Assembly: GCA_013396915.1 (NCBI GenBank)
Contig: VWZL01000296.1
Coordinates: 66,824-130,823 of the forward strand
Direction: 5' to 3'
Source of the DNA: Stercorarius parasiticus
Taxonomy: Eukaryota > Chordata > Aves > Charadriiformes > Stercorariidae
DNA: 64,000 nucleotides
Shown here: positions 36,701 to 50,534 of the stretch, piece by piece
Layout of the letters: each line of letters starts with the position of its first letter
How positions within the stretch are numbered: position 1 is the first letter of the stretch
Program-made: the position numbers and the translations under genes
Notes under the pieces: model-generated
Told to the model about the DNA's origin: nothing
The model's database searches: none
What the model saw: the letters and a program-made list of their open reading frames with translations, nothing else

Positions 36701-37334
36701 CGTTGTTTTTAATCAGAAATAGGGCTGAATTCAATCTCTTTGCTCAGTTAATTAGCAGTGCTTTGCAACAATAAATAGTCCTGCCTCACCTGACCGTGTA
36801 CTGACTGATTGAACTGCCACATTTGGAGCAGATCTCTAGTGTGGATGTGTACAAAGTGATTCCTCCTCTTCACAGTTTTGAGGAAGGTTGTCTTTGTGTG
36901 TGTCAGTGGTTTGAAAAAACTAGCAGCTCTCCAAGTACCAGTTATCTCTGTTTGCATTCCTTGCTAACATTTCGTTTTTCTTATATTTTACACCTGGAGG
37001 CTCTTTGGTCTTCACCATCTGCCTGCTCTGTAGAAATCGTGTGAGATGAGAAGGCCGTCTTACAGTAGGATCCTGACTTAGTACTGACAAAGTGAATTGG
37101 CTCGTTTTTTGAACCTCAGTCCAAAAGCTGTTTGGAAAGGCTGAGTTCCATGTAAACCACAGAAGAACTAGGCTTCTGCGCTTCAAATTGAAAATGTTGT
37201 TGGGAAGATTTTAAATTATACTGTGGAATGTTGACAGATGAGAATGAGCATGCAGTTTGGGATAAAGAAAGTATGAGAAATAAGAATACAGCCTTCAGAA
37301 AGTTCAAGTCATGAAATTGACTAGAAAAGTAAAT

Positions 37335-38605
37335 AACAACGTGAACTCTAGCAAGTCAGATGAAAAATATAAGGACCTGCCAGAAAGACTCTGAGCAACA
37401 TCATACTAATAGCAAAAAAAAAAAAAAATATTTTCCAAGTACATCAGAAGCAAGAAAGGTGCTGGAGTCTAGAGGGCCAGTAGATGATGAAGAAGTAAAA
37501 GAAATATTTGATGGTGAAGCCATCAGTAGAAAGCTAAATGACTTATGTGCATTCCTATTTACTGTGGAGGAGTCCAAAGAGGTTCCTATGCCAGAAATTC
37601 TCTTTATGGGGAACAGGACTTATTGGAAGATCTGTCTCTGCTTGAAGTGTCAGCAAATAAGTGTTTAGAGCAAAATGATAAATATAGTTGCAAAATGCCA
37701 AGACCAGATGGTGCTTGCCCAAGGGTTCCAAAGGAAACTCAGGGATGAGATGACGGAATTATTAATTACGCTATGTAACTTCTCACTTAATACCTTGAAG
37801 CCAGAGAAGTAGGAAGTTGGCTTACGAGGTAGCAGTTCTTAAAGATAGTTCAGCAGGAGATCACGGAGTTCAATGCCTGTTTTAAAAATAAATTCTAAAA
37901 AAAAAATGTAAACAGATGGACTTATGGTGGGAGAAAGTCAACATGGCTTTTGCAAAGGAAACGGCACTGCTTAAATTTACTGGAGTTTTTGAATGACTTG
38001 ACAAGCACAGAGAAGGGAAGTTTGGGACAAGAGAAGAATTGGGATCTGTGTTGCACCTATATTTTTCAGCATACTCATAAATGATCTGGTGAGAAGGGTG
38101 TTAAGTAGTAAGGGAAGAAAAGACAAGAGCTGACTAGGAAGAATTGCAGCTCAGATTTCTGACACCAAAATACAGGCAGTAAAATGTCAAATGAAATTTG
38201 TTCCAGATAAATGCAAAGTTGGGGAAGAAAAAAAAAAATCTTAGTTTGTTTATGCACCGTTGGGGTGAAAGTTAATTATTGCTACTTATGAGAAAGAGCT
38301 TGTCATAATTCTGTGAAAATGGAAGTTTAGTGTTCCAGAGTGATCATATGATCACTGGGGCTTTGGGGAAAGGAATAAAGAAGAAAACAGAGGGATAGCA
38401 TCATGGCTCTCAGTTCTTAGCACACTGATTGCTGTGATTTTGCACAAAGCAAGATGGACTTTGAGATACAGTGCAACTGGAAAAGCAAGGAGGAGGCTGA
38501 GAAGAATGATCAGGGATAAGGAATGGATTCCGTACAAGGGATGCTTAAAAAGATTTGAACCCTTCAGCTCGGCACAGACATGACTGACCACAGTCCGGTC
38601 CAGAT
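37335..38605 (+). mobile_element. Ancient CR1-type LINE, ORF2 remnant
   Basis: Decayed but recognisable ORF2 landmarks occur in order: 'gaccagatggtgcttgccca' with 'aaactcagggatgagatgac' (reverse transcriptase start), 'agtcaacatggcttttgcaa', 'catactcataaatgatctgg', 'gataaatgcaaagttgggga', and a 3' portion 'aaaagcaaggaggaggctga'. The pattern matches old CR1-family elements shared by birds, crocodilians and turtles. Many stops and deletions make it non-functional. Confidence 0.75.
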
Positions 38606-40189
38606 CAAAACCAACGGTGCTTTTCCTGCAGTCAGTACTGAGACCGCAGAATGCAGCACCACGAAGTGCTTTGAATGACAATGATTTACATGACTTCAGA
38701 ATCAAACAGATTAAATCACAGAAGAAAATGCTATCAAATGGGCTGTTGAGCACGAAGATTAACAAAACTAAGAATACTGCCAAGCTGGAAACTGAGAAAA
38801 TACACTTGCAGAAGTATCAGTGCCTTTGCTCCTGCTTTTACTCAGTCATCTGAGAACCCTGCATGTGTCAGGCATGGTGCTGGACTTGGCGGGTGTTTGA
38901 TCTGAACCAGTGCAATCTCAACCGATGTCTTGTGGTGGGAACAGAGGGGGAACACAGGTGAGAGTGTCAGCTATGGGTACAAAAAGATGGTTGTCTGGAA
39001 GATATAGTGTTAGTATCTCTTGTCCATACATGCTTCTGCTGCCAGCTGCGGGGCAGTGGTGGGTGCCTAAAAAGAGCAATGTCACCCAAGCAGAACCTGC
39101 CTTGGTCAGCGTGTGGGTGCCCCAAGTTCTCTTTGACGTGCTGGAGGTGCCTGGCCAGAGAGGATACCAAGAAAAAAAAAAAAAGTCACAAATGCAAAGC
39201 ATTTTGCTGATTGCACGAGTGGAAATCCACAGAACTGCTATAATTACCTCAATATTAAGCCCTAATCTCATTTTGTGTGAAGTAATCTTGGGGCTCGGTA
39301 TTGCATAAGAGAAGTGCTCTCATAAGTCATCGTACCTGCAGATAACAAAGATCTGGTCAGTAGGGGCAAAGTAATAAGATTAAGTGAGTGTGGAAGGACA
39401 GCAATGGCAGCCACAGGTCCTGAGGACAAAATACTACTTTCTGCCCCTGTTGTCCCAGCTTTGCCTTCAGCCTTGAAGACGGACTTGTCACGGTAGAGTT
39501 AAGGCAGGGGAGAAGTGCTGGAATTAGTCGTCTTCCCTGGGTTCTGAAATGGTGTTAATTTACTAATTATATAGAAATAGGGAGGTGAACAGCATAGGGT
39601 GAACTTTGCAGATAGTCAAGAACAAAGGAAACTTGCAGTAGACCAGGAGGACCTTCTTGCTAAGCTTGGTGTTTGCAAAACAGGATGCAGGGTGACAATG
39701 CTAAAACAGAGGGGTTTGCTTGCACATATTGCTGTTTTAGTTTTTAACGATTTTTGGCCTAAAAAAGATGTTTCAGGAACCTCCTTTTGCGATATTTTTC
39801 CCCAATCAAGTGTTGAAAGCTAATTAAATAGCCTGACTTGGAAAGGAAATGAAAGCATCTGTTTTGTTTGCACTTAAAAAACAATGCAAGAAAGCCCTAC
39901 AGATGAAATAGGAGAAAAGTAGAAACAGAAAGTAGAAAATACGAAACAGAAGCTCAAAAGCATGAAAAGTAACTAGGAGAAAGAAGGAGTCAGAAGAGAA
40001 ACCTGTGACTAAGAAATTATGGATCTAAAAAGTTGAAATGTGGTAGAAGGAGCGAAGCCTTGCTATGTGCCCTGCTAGGAGGCGAGGCCTGCCTTTGCTT
40101 TGAACCTGGCTCGTCCCGTGTGCCCTTGTCCTTGCAAAGACTGAACGCTCAGGCCCCAGTGTTTCTCACCGCTGCTTAGGATCCTATTA

Positions 40190-40915
40190 GAGAAGTGTCC
40201 GTAGTTGTTTTCTTCCTTGGTTGCGTCTCTTCCAGATTGCCCTTTTTCCAGTTCTGCCGTGGTTGTTCTTCATAGGGACACTGTTCTACAGTTTAATCAT
40301 CCATGCTGCCCTGCTTTGAGTCATTTCCAGTTCCTTTACAGCTTTTTGACACGGGGAGGATCACAACTGCACACAGAGCCAAAAAATGCAGGCAGGCTTG
40401 TGGATTCCTACATCAGCTCAGTGATTTCTGGTTTGTTCATTTTTTCCTAGTTCTTAATACTGGCATTTTAATTTATTTAATTTTTTTTAGCTCTTCAGAG
40501 TGTTGAGCATGTATTTTAAAGGAGTTAACTATATAACCCTAAAATATTGCCCTTGAGTAGCAGTGATCAGTTCCTGGTCCATCATTTCATAGAGGAAGCT
40601 GAATCTGGTTTTTACTTTGCGTATCACTTCACATTTATCTATTTCAAATTTTATTGCTTGGGCACAGAGTCTGTTAAGGTTCTGAAATTCATCACAGTAA
40701 GCCCTTGCCTTTATTACCTGAAGATCTTGGCATCATCAGTAAATTTTGTTGTATTGCTATTTTTCCTTGCTTTTTCAGGTCATTTAGGAATGTCGAGCTG
40801 TGCAGGTTGGTCTTCTGTGAGAGCTGAGCATTTCTTTCTATCTAGTTTCCTATCTTTTGCCAGTTATTTATCTGTACACAGGGAACTTCCCTGTAATCAG
40901 GTATTTTGATTAGCT
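40190..40915 (-). mobile_element. Ancient CR1-type LINE, inverted remnant
   Basis: Read on the plus strand, this is the complement of the same old CR1 family: 'gatcacaactgcacacagag', 'cttggcatcatcagtaaatt', 'ttttcaggtcatttaggaat' and 'gtttcctatcttttgccagt' in the order expected for an inverted ORF2 segment. It has no coding potential. Confidence 0.7.
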
Positions 40916-41094
40916 CTTTAAATTAAAAAAAAAAGGTTGAATGGTATTGTATGCCTAATCTGACCAGATTTGGTAATTGACACCTCTGTTTTGATATATA
41001 TAACTCAGCTCTGAAGATCTGTGGCCTGAAAATAGAGGGGTTTTATATAATGGGTTTTTTTCCAGAAAGCTCTTTACATACTGCAGCAGTTTAA

Positions 41095-42400
41095 GGAGTT
41101 TGAAAGGATGCTAATATGCAGTAATAATGAAGAGAAGTGGGACAACCTTAATGATTATAATCCCATCAGACTAAGACATCAATCCCAGGTACAATAATGG
41201 AATAAGTAACAAAGCGTTCAGGAAGGAATTAAGGCAGTGTCACTCAACCTGGACTGGGGGAAATAGAAACAATTAGTGTTAATTGTTTCAGTTTGGTTCT
41301 TAAGTACAGGTGTTCATTTTAGCCTTCGGTTAGCACTTGACAGTAATTGCATGTCATTTTCAGTGAGAAACAAGCCAGTACAAAATCAATACGGTTCCTA
41401 TTAAATTTAGTAGAAAGAGGACAGCTTTAAGAGGCAAGCGGAGACTCAAGTGAATCTGTGCTTAGTGAGAGCATGAAGGAGTTACCTCTTGGGCTGTATT
41501 TCTTACCAGTCACCTGGAAAAAACACAAAATACGAGTATGAAGAAATTTGCAGAGGCCAAATAAATGGGAAGTGACAAATAAAACTGGATTGATAATGCA
41601 GAAAATGTAACTTAACTGCTGGAGCAAGAAGCATGGCAGGGGATTCTCTGTTATCGCCTGTTTTAACGTCAAGATCATCTGCACTTGAGTTAATGCAAAG
41701 AGTGAAACCTGTACCGGGGAACAACCAAGCTGCAGCTTGTTTGCGCTTGAAATGCAGCTCAGGGCGTGGTTCTCTGGTACGGTGTGAGGGGATACAACAG
41801 CACACACTTGTCAAAGCGGGGCTGTCTCTGGGATGCAGTACTGGCCCTGCTGCATTTGGGGCCGCAATGGATGGTGTGGGACGGGAAGGTACCTGGGCTT
41901 CCAAGGGCCCTCCTGGCTGAGGCACTTTGCCGTAACACCTCTACCACTTTGTTACTCCTTATGCTAGGAGCAGACAGCTGATAGATCAGCCAGATGCTAC
42001 TGTCAAAGATGTAAAGGTATTAAAAAAAAAACAAAAAACCAACAAAACTCAACAACTCTATGCTAGGATGCTTCAGTCTGGAAAGTCTGTTATGTGAGAA
42101 GCAGAAAGGAGGTGAGTGAGGTAAACTGTTCATTCTCTTCCCATTTTGGAGTTAGGAGGCGGTAAAAGAAATTAATAGGGACAATCTTGAATTTGAAGGA
42201 AGTGGCTTTACACACAATGTGTAATTAAGCTGTGGGAACTCACTCCAACAGGATGTTGTGAGTGCTGGAAGTTTACATGGGTTCAAAGGGAGTCTGTACA
42301 AACTCATGGAAGAGAAATCTTTGAGGTTACCAAATTCATGGGAACAACGTCTGACCCAAGAAGCTCCTGAGATGAAAATGGTTGGAGGATGGAGAGCATG
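41095..42400 (+). mobile_element. Ancient CR1-type LINE remnant
   Basis: 'accttaatgattataatccc' with 'agactaagacatcaatccca' corresponds to the conserved reverse-transcriptase stretch of old CR1 elements. It continues with 'gaagaaatttgcagaggcca' and ends with a 3' portion around 'aagctgtgggaactcactcc'. It is heavily mutated. Confidence 0.6.
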
Positions 42401-45400
42401 GAGGGGGAGGCTTCTTGGTCCTTTTTCCTCTTAAGCTTTTCTGTAGGAATCCACTCCTAAGCTGGTCCTGAATGCCAGACGCTGAGGTGGAGACGCTGAA
42501 GTCCCAAGGCAACCTATCTGTTTTTATGTGTGTGTAGACCTGTAGTGAGGGGTGGTCTGTGAGTCTCTAGATGTAGCAAATATAAGTTTAGCTGCAGGGA
42601 CAAGTTGGTCCCCTGGTCAGTGTCCGTGCTGGAGGTGCTTGCGGGACACAGTGCCGGGTATAGAGGGTTGCACAGGTTATGGCTTGGGTGTTTTAGCAAA
42701 AGATAGTTTGTCTTTTCCTTGGAGAGTTTGATTGTGCTGAGGCGTTGTTCCTGTAAAGCATGGGTGAAGTACAGGGAAGGAGAATAAAGCAAAATGTTTT
42801 GCTCTTTCCTGTGGTGGTTAGAAGTCAAGAAAAGTTATCAGAATCCGAAGCAATTTTCTTCTCTGAGAGTCAGATGAATTGTATGTTGTCATACAGGATT
42901 TATCCTGAAGAGGAAAGCAAGGGCAAAGGCTGTAATTTGATAGGATGAATCCAGCTTTGAGCTTCACATGATATCTCAGATTAGACGTACTGTGTCCGCA
43001 TGACACACAGCACGGATCTAGTACTGCCTGCCGATTCAGGTTTCCTCAAAAACTTTGCTCTGGCAGACTTTATGCCGGATGAGGTATCTCCTGCCCTATC
43101 CCGGCTATCTTAGAGGCAGCATAAACAACACACTCTTTGCTTAACTGAAAAGCATTGCTTATTAAACACCAGTTTTGTACTTTTGGATAACTCTTGATGA
43201 CTGTATAAAATTAATCAGTCATTAAGGGTTCACCAGGGCTGGCACTGAACCAATGTTGTTAAGACCTAATGCAGTTAAGCTGACACTGCTCCCACTTCTG
43301 GTGATGTGGTGCAAAGAGGCTTGAGCTGGTTATTTGTGGAGTTAGCTGAGACCTGGTGAGGTTTATTAGCTAAGGTTGTAACACAGCCATACTGCTCCCC
43401 ATTTAAAGCTGGCTCTGGAAATGTACAGCTATGTTTGCAAAGCACTTTTCCTAAACTAGTAAAACTTGCCAGACTTGAGCATGGTTAACACAGTCTGAAT
43501 AAACTGCTAGTAGAAAGCTGAATGCTCTGTTCACCCTGTCCAAGGACCTTCCTGAAGGACCTGTGTCCAGTATTTTAATCCCATTGGATACTACACTGAT
43601 CTCCTGTGTCATTTTTTCAATTGTGTTTCAATCTTATCATAGAAATTTTCTGTTCCACTGTGGATTACATTTAATGTGCAACATCAGTAGCCTGCCCTGT
43701 GCTTTGCCAGCTTTGTGACTTTTTTTAAGTGTTAAATTTCATATATAACCCTCCAAAAAAACCCCAGCAGATATCTTTTTCTTACCAACTGCTCCCACAT
43801 AGCACCGTAGTTGGAAATAGGTCTATTTTGCAGTACTGTCAAACTGCTTTATGTGCTGGATGCTGCAAGGAATATAAATGTAGTTGTTTCCCAAAGGCCT
43901 TGTTAGCAAAGCTTTAAATAACGTGGCTTATCAATTTATGAATGCAGGTGTCCACAGGCAAATTTGCACACAATTAAGTAAATTTCAATTACTGAAATAA
44001 GATGTGTTGACTGTCTCCTTCGTAGTGGTGACTGCATTCCTGTTATTAGTGTTTGTATTCCAATGGCTTGTAATTGAACTGTATTTCTACCCCAGTAGTA
44101 CTTGATTTCAAGTTGTACATGGTACCAAATGAGCGTGGTCACTCTGAGCATGGAGTTCATCTGGCTTTCCTTTCAGTGCAGCTGTACAGATGAGTTCTAT
44201 TCTAGATGTCTTCAGAAATAAAGACAATAAATAAGTAGTCACTTGCAGTATGTTTTGATGTATGTGGTTTTTCCACGATCTTTTAGGAACCCTGTAGCAG
44301 AAGCATGGGTTGTATCTTAACTCCTTTATGTGATCAAATCACTTTTTTTCGTGGTAGTTGGGGGTTTTTGTTTGTTTTTGGTTGGGTTTTTTTTTTTACT
44401 CTTATTGCAGTTCCATGGCTGTTTGCTACCCATTTTGCAACTCCTGTAAGAGGTGAAATGGGGTCATAGTTTCCTTTACTTCACAACTATTGCTATTTAA
44501 GAGCATAGCCCATCATGTATGGGTTATGTGGTGAGAAAAAACTGGCATGATAGCACACATAGGCTTATGTATGCTCAAAGGAGCTGATTCAAGGTAGCAT
44601 GAATAGCATTTTGTTAGTAAACTCCAGTGTTTCTGACATTTGTTTATACCTACTTTCACTAATGAAAAGCGTTGTGGCAAAAAAAAATTACAAAATGTAT
44701 ATAGTTGCTGACATTTTCCACTGGGACTTCAGTGGAGGATAAGGTTGAGAAGCTTGCCTCCTGTTGGCAATTAAGCAGCTGGGAGATGTGGGAATCCTGA
44801 ATTCTGCTGTAGAGGAGGGTGGATTTGAGTGGTTACGTCCTTCTGCCATCCTCCTGGCCTGTTTGCCTGCCCACTCCCTATTCTCTGCTCATGGTCTTTG
44901 GACCATTTCCCCTGCCCAAACGCTACATATTCAATCTCAGTTTCTTCACTATCTGTATACAGCTGCCCTAAAAGCAGACCTGTTTGCTTTTGGGCTGATC
45001 TGCTTTCTGCTCCAAACTGTTTTGAGATTCAGGTAGTTCTCAGTTTTGATGACAGACCTTGCTGAACAGCCAGAAGAAAACTGTGGGAAAAGCGTGCTCG
45101 TCCATGTCGTCTTCATCACTGCAGTCTTTGGGGAAACTCATTCCTCCTCCCCCTCAAACTTTTATTCAAGTCGAATATTTTAAGAGTAAATTCAGGTCCT
45201 GGCACAGAGGCAGTTCTCCCCTGTGGTAGGTAGAGGGCAGGGCTTGTCTAGTCAGGATGGGGGATGCTTGAGCAGGATTTCGTCTTCTGGTCCCTGAGCC
45301 TTGCTCGTGTTCCTCCTGATGACCCCAGGGCAGGGCAGACTGAATGAAGAGGGAAATGACGCAAGTGAGAAGAGTCCCAGGCTATAATTTGCTCAATGGC

Positions 45401-45854
45401 CAACTGTTCAATTGCTGAGTGTGGAGGAGTCAGCAGCAAAGCAGTGTTTACAAGATTTCAAAACCCTTGCTTTCCAAAATTTTGGTTTTAAGGACTTCAG
45501 CAAGATTAGGTGAGAGAGAATTTAAAAGGTGTTTTCCCCTCAACATCAGAAACATCATTAATGGTCCTGCTGAACTGCTTCTGCTGAGTTCTTGCTAACA
45601 TATGCAGTAATCATCCAGATCTTTTTTGACAGAACTTTATACAAAGGATCTGCCCAAATGATATAGCAGGCAATATAAAGTCGGTAGTAGTTGATTGGTA
45701 ATTGACATGAAATCTAGTTGGGATACCTATGTGATGGTAAAAGTCTGTTTCTTCCACCTTATTACTTTCTCCAGGATGAGATCCAGAGCGAAACAGGCAA
45801 ACCTGCCATGTTTGTTACCAGTTTATCCAACTTCAGAATATCAACAGCGTGTCC

Positions 45855-46104
45855 ACGGTTTCAAACTGAAAGAGGGTAGATTTAGATTGGATATTAGGAA
45901 GAAATTCTTTACTGTAAGGGTAGTGAGGCACTGGAACAGGTTGCCCAGGGAAGTTGTGGCTGCCCCATCCTTGGAGGGGTTCAAGGCCAGGCTGGATGGG
46001 GCTTTGGCAACCTGATCTAGTGGGAGGTGTCCCTGCCCATGGCAGGGGTGTTGGAATTAGATGTTCGGGTTCCTTCCAACCCAAACCATTCTATGATTCT
46101 GTGA
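45855..46104 (+). mobile_element. CR1 LINE 3' end, relatively well preserved
   Basis: This is a typical avian CR1 3' end: 'ttagattggatattaggaag', 'ctggaacaggttgcccaggg', 'ccaggctggatggggctttg', 'gaggtgtccctgcccatggc', finishing in the tandem octamers ATTCTATG ATTCTGTG. It is 5'-truncated at about 250 bases and is the best-preserved CR1 in the window. Confidence 0.95.
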
Positions 46105-47639
46105 TCCTCACTCGTGCTGTGTGGCCTTGGGATTTGCAGGAGAGGAGGCACTGGAAATGTTGTTCCTTGGAAAAATAAATAGCGTGCTGAAGTGAAGAGG
46201 CAAATTCCATGGCAGTAAACAATAATACTTAGGGGGGGAGTACATTTAAAACAAGGACAAAAATATTTTCCCTATTTCTCATTCTTCTGCAGTATTTGCT
46301 AGATTCTCTTAACAAGCAGTGCTTTATGCTGCATGAGTCTTGGAGCCTCACTGCACTTAGAAATAGCAGCCTCATGTAACAAGGGTATTAGTGTGGCAAC
46401 TCAGCAAACAGGAGCTCCTTGTGTTGTAACCTCCTGTGATGTTAGTGGGATTGAGTAAACGATGTCTAAAGCTCTTGTAATACCTGTGAAAGGCACTGGC
46501 CTAGGTTGAGGAAATGTCATAATTGAATTTCTTCCATTCAGATGAGTCACTTGTGTCATATTGTGAGAGTTTCCACTTTGAATCTATGAGACTAGCTGGT
46601 TTTAAGAATCCTATAAATGCAAAGGTGGGAGGAGTGGCTCATTTAAGGGTAGGAAAAATTGCAGATCTGTCATCCTGCTGCAGAAAATGGCACAGATTCC
46701 CCTAGAAGATCACTGCAGCCATTCCGTTACAGTAATTGGGATAGAATATTTCTTGCCTAATGTTCTGTGTGCATCATCTGTGATGCTGTTCCAGCAGCTT
46801 TCTGTATTTATTGGTCTGTCCCTGCTCTATGCATTGCATAAAAGGATGAATGTGTAGTACTTGTGTTCAGTTACAGTGAGGTAGTGGCGGCTTGGATTTG
46901 GTCTATTTGTAATATCTCTTAGGTAGTTCGTATAGTTTTTTTTACCTCTAAATGTAGACACATACTCACTGGTGATAGGCTGTACTGCAGCAAATACTAA
47001 CTTGCATCTAATGTAGGTACCGTACACCTTAAATGAAAATTGCTAGCAAAGCGCTTTTTGATTCCTCTCGAAACACTCTGCTGGTCCGAATTTCATTTAT
47101 TTCCAGGCTTCAGAATAGTTGATTAAGAAAACCAGAGCATGTCAAAATGCAGCAGAAAGACACGACTGCTGTGAATGTGTTATCCTTGTGATATACAACA
47201 CTAAGATGTAGCTCTGTTCTAAGCAGTCAGGTTTTTTTCTCTATGGTGCTGCGGAGATGTTGCTTTTCTGAGTATTTGCCAGGCCTCAAAATCCCTTATA
47301 GCTACCCACTGGATAGGAATGTATTTATTTTAACTACAAATAATTAGCTAAAAGATGATCTGCACACTGAATCCTCTAAATTAGGAAATTAGTATTGTAA
47401 ATATGCTTTATGCATGGATTACAAGATGCTGTTCCTGTGGCCAAATATCTGCTAAAATTTGAAGAACAAATTGAGGGTTTTGGACAGGTGGCACCACTAG
47501 AACAATTTCCATACGCATGGAGACCTTCAGCGATACAGACAAGATGAATCTGTTACAAGGAGAAAGTTGGGTGCAGGCCCAGCAGCAGTGTTCCATCCTT
47601 GAACATCCACGTGTTGAATAGAAGTGAAGTATATTGTTC

Positions 47640-48520
47640 AGGCAGCGAGTAAGGGTCTACCTCACCAGTAGAGAAGAAACTTCAAGTACCACAAAGCTGT
47701 AAAGTTTGTAACCACTGATGTCAGGAAGAAAGAAGCGGTTGTGATGTTTGGTGACTTCCTTCCAACGTTGATGGAAGGCTCTATCCAGTGATCAGACCTG
47801 ACATCCTGAGGTGTCTCTGTCTACCCAGCATTTATAATTTGAGCTGTTTCTGAAAATTTGTTGAGGTCCACAAACAAACTAGCCTCAGCCTGTGCTGGAT
47901 GTCCAGGGGAACGATTGAGGTAAGCAAATCTAAAGTAACTCCTAGGACTTTGGAGACAAGCGGAAGCTTCAAAGATTTAAGTGGTGATCTTTGCATCCAT
48001 CCTGAATTGAATTTTATACAGCGCATTTGTTCCAAGGACATTATGCAGAGGGAATTCTTCTGTGGTAATGCTCTGGAAGGTGAAGCTAAAGTAAAAAAAA
48101 CGAGGATGCCACAGGTCACCAAGAAAAGATAAGGCTTTTTGTGAGCATCGTGGCAGAATCCTGTAGAAGTTGGTGATGAGGGAGTTTTAATTACCTAGAT
48201 GTTCGATGTACTAGACAGAAGGGACTGTTCAGGAGGTTTGAGATGTCCTGGTGACTGACCTGCACATAAAGGACTGTGAGCACGGGAGAGTCTCATGGGG
48301 TGGATCCTTGGCAGTTGGAGGGAAGCAGTTGAGCATATACAGCTGAAGGGCACCTTGATTGACAGAGTGGTCTTTCACGTTGGGTCCAAATAATGTCAAC
48401 AGATCTCAGGGAAGAGTCAGGCAGGGAGAGTTTTGTGAATATCTCTTTCTCAGGAAAAAGATATTCAAATAGAACTCCTGAATTTTTTTTATATATAATT
48501 TTCAAGCTGGGTTGGTTTTT
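47640..48520 (+). mobile_element. Possible 5' (endonuclease-region) CR1 remnant
   Basis: Patches such as 'gcggttgtgatgtttggtga' followed by a 'gacttcc' and, later, 'gagggagttttaattaccta' resemble the endonuclease part of old CR1 ORF2. The order relative to the 3' remnant at 48960-49780 is correct for a single element with a deleted middle. Similarity is weak. Confidence 0.3.
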
Positions 48521-48959
48521 TTTAGGGGAGAGTTTATAGAAAGCACTATGTTAAATGATGGCTTTTTTACAGAATTGCAGTTTTCTTGTAGACCCTGGGC
48601 ATAAGTATGTAGGAAGGCCAAAAGCATAAAATGAGATTCAACTGTCAAGGGACACTTTAAAAAAAAAATTTCTAGAGTGACGGAAGTATTTAGAGGAAGA
48701 TAAAGGAAGAGTTGATCTGATAATCCACAGAAAAAGACAGTTATCCATAGGTGATGCAGAAAAGGTCACCTAACCTAGGTGCTATTGCAGGTAACGCAAG
48801 TGATCAAGGGCCACAGTCCCAGCTGCTAGCACAGAAGGGAGGAGGAGGGAGGGTACTGAGGAAGGACGGGTTATCCCATTCTGTCATCTACGTGTTTTGT
48901 CTCCAGTGTGGTTTCATCAATGGCCTAGATAATTATCTGGGAATCATAATTATTAAACT

Positions 48960-49780
48960 TGCATCTGAGAGAGGCTATGATTAAGCTGGAGGACAGAACT
49001 AGAACTTGGAGGTAGAATAAAACATCAGTCAGACGAAGGATAAATAAAGGCATGACAGTAGAACATTCAGCTGTGTGAATAGAGAGCAACTTACTATGTA
49101 GCAGTCCTAATGAAAAAAATCTGGGAGTTATCATGAGTTAAAAGCTCTATGTATCAACAGTGTTGTCTTCTGGGGAGGAAAAAAAACCAAACCAAAACAG
49201 ACATATACTTCCAGTATGGTGTTTAAGCAACAGTATATCCTGGCAGATCAATAAAATAATCCTTCGTCTCTCATTAATGTTGGTAAAGCCCTAGGTGAAA
49301 TACTGGATTCAGCCTTTGGGCTCCGTGCTTTGGTAAATTTGTGCCAATTGGACTGTGCCCAGAAGGGAGCAACAGGAAAGTCTAGGAAATATGATTTACA
49401 GAGAAGGCTTGAATAAACTGGAATTGTTTTGCCTGAAGAGAAGACTAAATGAAGGCATGTATTCTCAACTGCACGAGGGAAAGGGAATAATCTATTATCC
49501 TATGCCCATGACAAATAGGATAAACAGTAGCGGGCTTATATTGCATCAAAGAAGGCTGAGGATACACACTGGGGGAAATTTTCTCATAGTAAACCTTCCT
49601 TTCTCATAGTAAACAGGAGTAAACCTTCCTTCAGAGCTTTGTAGGACTCAGCATTACAGTTTTTAAGGGCAGATTAGATAAAGCTGACAGTAGGTAGAGC
49701 TCGTAAGTAGTTGATCTTGACTTGGTACAGAGGACAGATGATTTCCAGTTCTGTAAAAATCAAATATTACCGTTGCTAGA
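48960..49780 (+). mobile_element. Ancient CR1-type LINE, 3' portion
   Basis: 'aaaaaatctgggagttatca', 'ggactgtgcccagaagggag', 'acagagaaggcttgaataaa' and 'tgcctgaagagaagactaaa' follow the CR1 3' ORF2/UTR order. A 30-base local duplication around 49582-49635 (TTCTCATAGTAAAC twice) disrupts the end. Confidence 0.6.
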
Positions 49781-50534
49781 AAGTATTCAAAACTGTCCAA
49801 AACCACTGAAAGAAAACCTTTTTAAAGCTTGGATCATTGTAAACCTTCCACAAATGTAAAAATAACCCCAAATCCCAAAGGTGAATAACTTGAGTGTGTA
49901 TACATATGTATTCAGAAGGTGAAAGCAGCTCATTTTAGAGATAGATTTGGATTACTTGAGCAGTTGTGTCTGACAAAGCTGTGCTCTGCAAGTCCTTGAG
50001 CCCTTGCTGCTTGATGGGCTGAAATGGTCCCTTCTCTGCACCTGGAGCACAAGTACAGAATCTCTGTAATATCCACTGCTTCTTCACTGTCTCATAGTAC
50101 CTAAAGGTTGCTTTTAGATGGTTTGTTTTACCTTTTTACTTAATTTCACAAGGCAAGAGAAGAGGCAGAAAGGAGAAAACATTTTTGCTATGTCTTTTAA
50201 TTCTCTTCTGTGCTTCTGTGAGCCCTTCTCCCCTCATCAGCAGCCCTAGTCATCCTCATAGAGCTTTGTACTGGGATCGTCACGGCAAAAATTAACTCAC
50301 ACGGGTGCTCCCTCTGTGGTATTTTGGTCATGCAATGGTAGGTATTATGGTGGCGTTACTGTTTGCTCCGTTTCCAGGAAGCTTCACAGGATGACTAAGC
50401 GGCTTCCCCTGGAGTGCCTTCATGTTATGGAGAAGAAAGTAGTTATGGCTCTGTCCTCATTCCAGGCCCTTGTAGCCAGGTCCCTCCCTAAATCTCTGGC
50501 TTGTTCCTTCAGTGGTCACAAATAAATGCCTAGG

